Assembly (NCBI GenBank): GCA_020346805.1
Contig: CP070790.1
Span: 2,695,494-2,703,405 of the forward strand
Direction of reading: 5' to 3'
Source of the DNA: Planctomycetota bacterium
GTDB lineage: Bacteria > Planctomycetota > Phycisphaerae > UBA1845 > PWPN01
DNA: 7,912 nt
The translations under genes were made by a program, and so were the position numbers. Under the pieces are notes generated by a model. It was not told the DNA's origin, ran no database searches, and saw nothing but the letters and a program-made list of their open reading frames with translations. Positions 7,340 to 7,912 of the stretch are shown piece by piece. How positions within the stretch are numbered: position 1 is the stretch's first letter; each line of letters opens with the position of its first letter.

Positions 7340-7912
7340 TCATTGACGGTCACGTACATATTGGCACGTCGCAGTACCTGCAAATTGATGCAGACGCAAA
7401 AATGCTGATCGGTCTCGCGGATGAGCTTGGCTTTGACCGTATTTTGGTAACACATGTAACGGCCCTGTATTATGAAATGCGTGAGGGCAACGATCTGCTG
7501 GGCAAGGATCTGGCCCGATTTGGTGAGAGGTTAATTGGTTACGTTACCATTCCCACACATCGTTTGGGTGCGACGGCCTGTGATGAGATTGGTCGCTGTG
7601 TCGAACGATATGGAATGCGTGGCGTCAAAATGTATTCGCATCCGGAATCTCCGGTTACGGAGGTAGCCTCGTCGGCGATTCTTGAAACGGCTGCGGAACT
7701 GCGGTTGCCGATTTTAGGACACTTTACACCGAGCGAATGCGATCAATTAATGCAGTGTGTGCCGGAGATGAATTTGATTATGGCCCATATGGGCGGCCAA
7801 CCATACGCCCTGGGCAACTGGCATCTGGCGGTGGAAGTTGCCGGCCGTTACACGAATCTCTATTTGGATACCGCCTCATCACAGATCGATAACGGCATGA
7901 TCGAGTATGCGG
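7336..7912 (+). CDS. Amidohydrolase-2 family metal-dependent hydrolase, 3'-truncated by the window end
   Basis: The ATG at 7336 overlaps the preceding stop (ATGA), and the frame stays open to the window end, giving 192 visible codons. Family members are usually about 250-330 residues, so perhaps a quarter or more is missing. The protein starts MIIDGHVHIG, the metal-binding H-x-H (His6, His8) on the first barrel strand. It continues with GVKMYSHPE (96-104), as in the family's 'G-x-K' strand, then LGHFTP (His129, a likely metal ligand) and MAHMGG (His151, the conserved second His on a barrel strand). LYLDTASS at 175-182 corresponds to the family's strand carrying 'YxDTS'; the usual catalytic Asp comes later, in the missing part. 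The enzyme is cytoplasmic, with no signal peptide. Relatives hydrolyse lactones or amides or decarboxylate aromatic and sugar-like acids. Within this operon it could open a lactone or process a catabolic intermediate (inference). Confidence 0.9.
   Translation, partial: MIIDGHVHIGTSQYLQIDADAKMLIGLADELGFDRILVTHVTALYYEMREGNDLLGKDLARFGERLIGYVTIPTHRLGATACDEIGRCVERYGMRGVKMYSHPESPVTEVASSAILETAAELRLPILGHFTPSECDQLMQCVPEMNLIMAHMGGQPYALGNWHLAVEVAGRYTNLYLDTASSQIDNGMIEYA

Overview
The window is a single densely packed, all-plus-strand gene block from a bacterium. Six genes lie head to tail with essentially no intergenic DNA. Four of the five junctions are ATGA overlaps of 4 bp (471-474, 2153-2156, 3178-3181, 7336-7339), and the fifth is a 4-nt gap behind a strong Shine-Dalgarno. 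This is the layout of one translationally coupled operon. Both ends are cut: the first gene is open to base 1 and the last runs off base 7912.

Layout: (1) 1-474, the C-terminal part of an unrecognised, soluble, helix-rich protein. (2) 471-2156, a sodium:solute symporter (SSS/SGLT-like) of the inner membrane. (3) 2153-3181, a Gfo/Idh/MocA-type NAD(P)-dependent sugar oxidoreductase. (4) 3178-4476, a class-III PLP aminotransferase resembling glutamate-1-semialdehyde aminomutase. (5) 4481-7339, a 952-aa exported protein with acidic, calcium-loop-like repeats in its N-terminal half and a C-terminal domain resembling DUF4861. (6) 7336-end, the N-terminal three quarters or so of an amidohydrolase-2 family metal-dependent TIM-barrel hydrolase.

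How they may work together (inference): the exported protein binds or processes a carbohydrate outside the cytoplasm. The symporter imports a small product. The oxidoreductase and aminotransferase interconvert hydroxyl, keto and amino groups, and the amidohydrolase hydrolyses or decarboxylates an intermediate. The substrate cannot be read from the sequence. An amino-sugar or uronate-like compound would fit, but a different small molecule is possible.

Organism: base composition is fairly balanced. The mix of SSS symporter, Gfo/Idh/MocA enzyme, amidohydrolase-2 and a large secreted Asp-rich/DUF4861-like protein recalls Planctomycetota and related environmental carbohydrate degraders (Hydrogenedentota, Lentisphaerota and similar). 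No marker gene is present, so this is a weak inference. No RNA genes, mobile elements, CRISPR arrays, promoters or terminators were seen, and there is no gene-free stretch longer than 4 bases.
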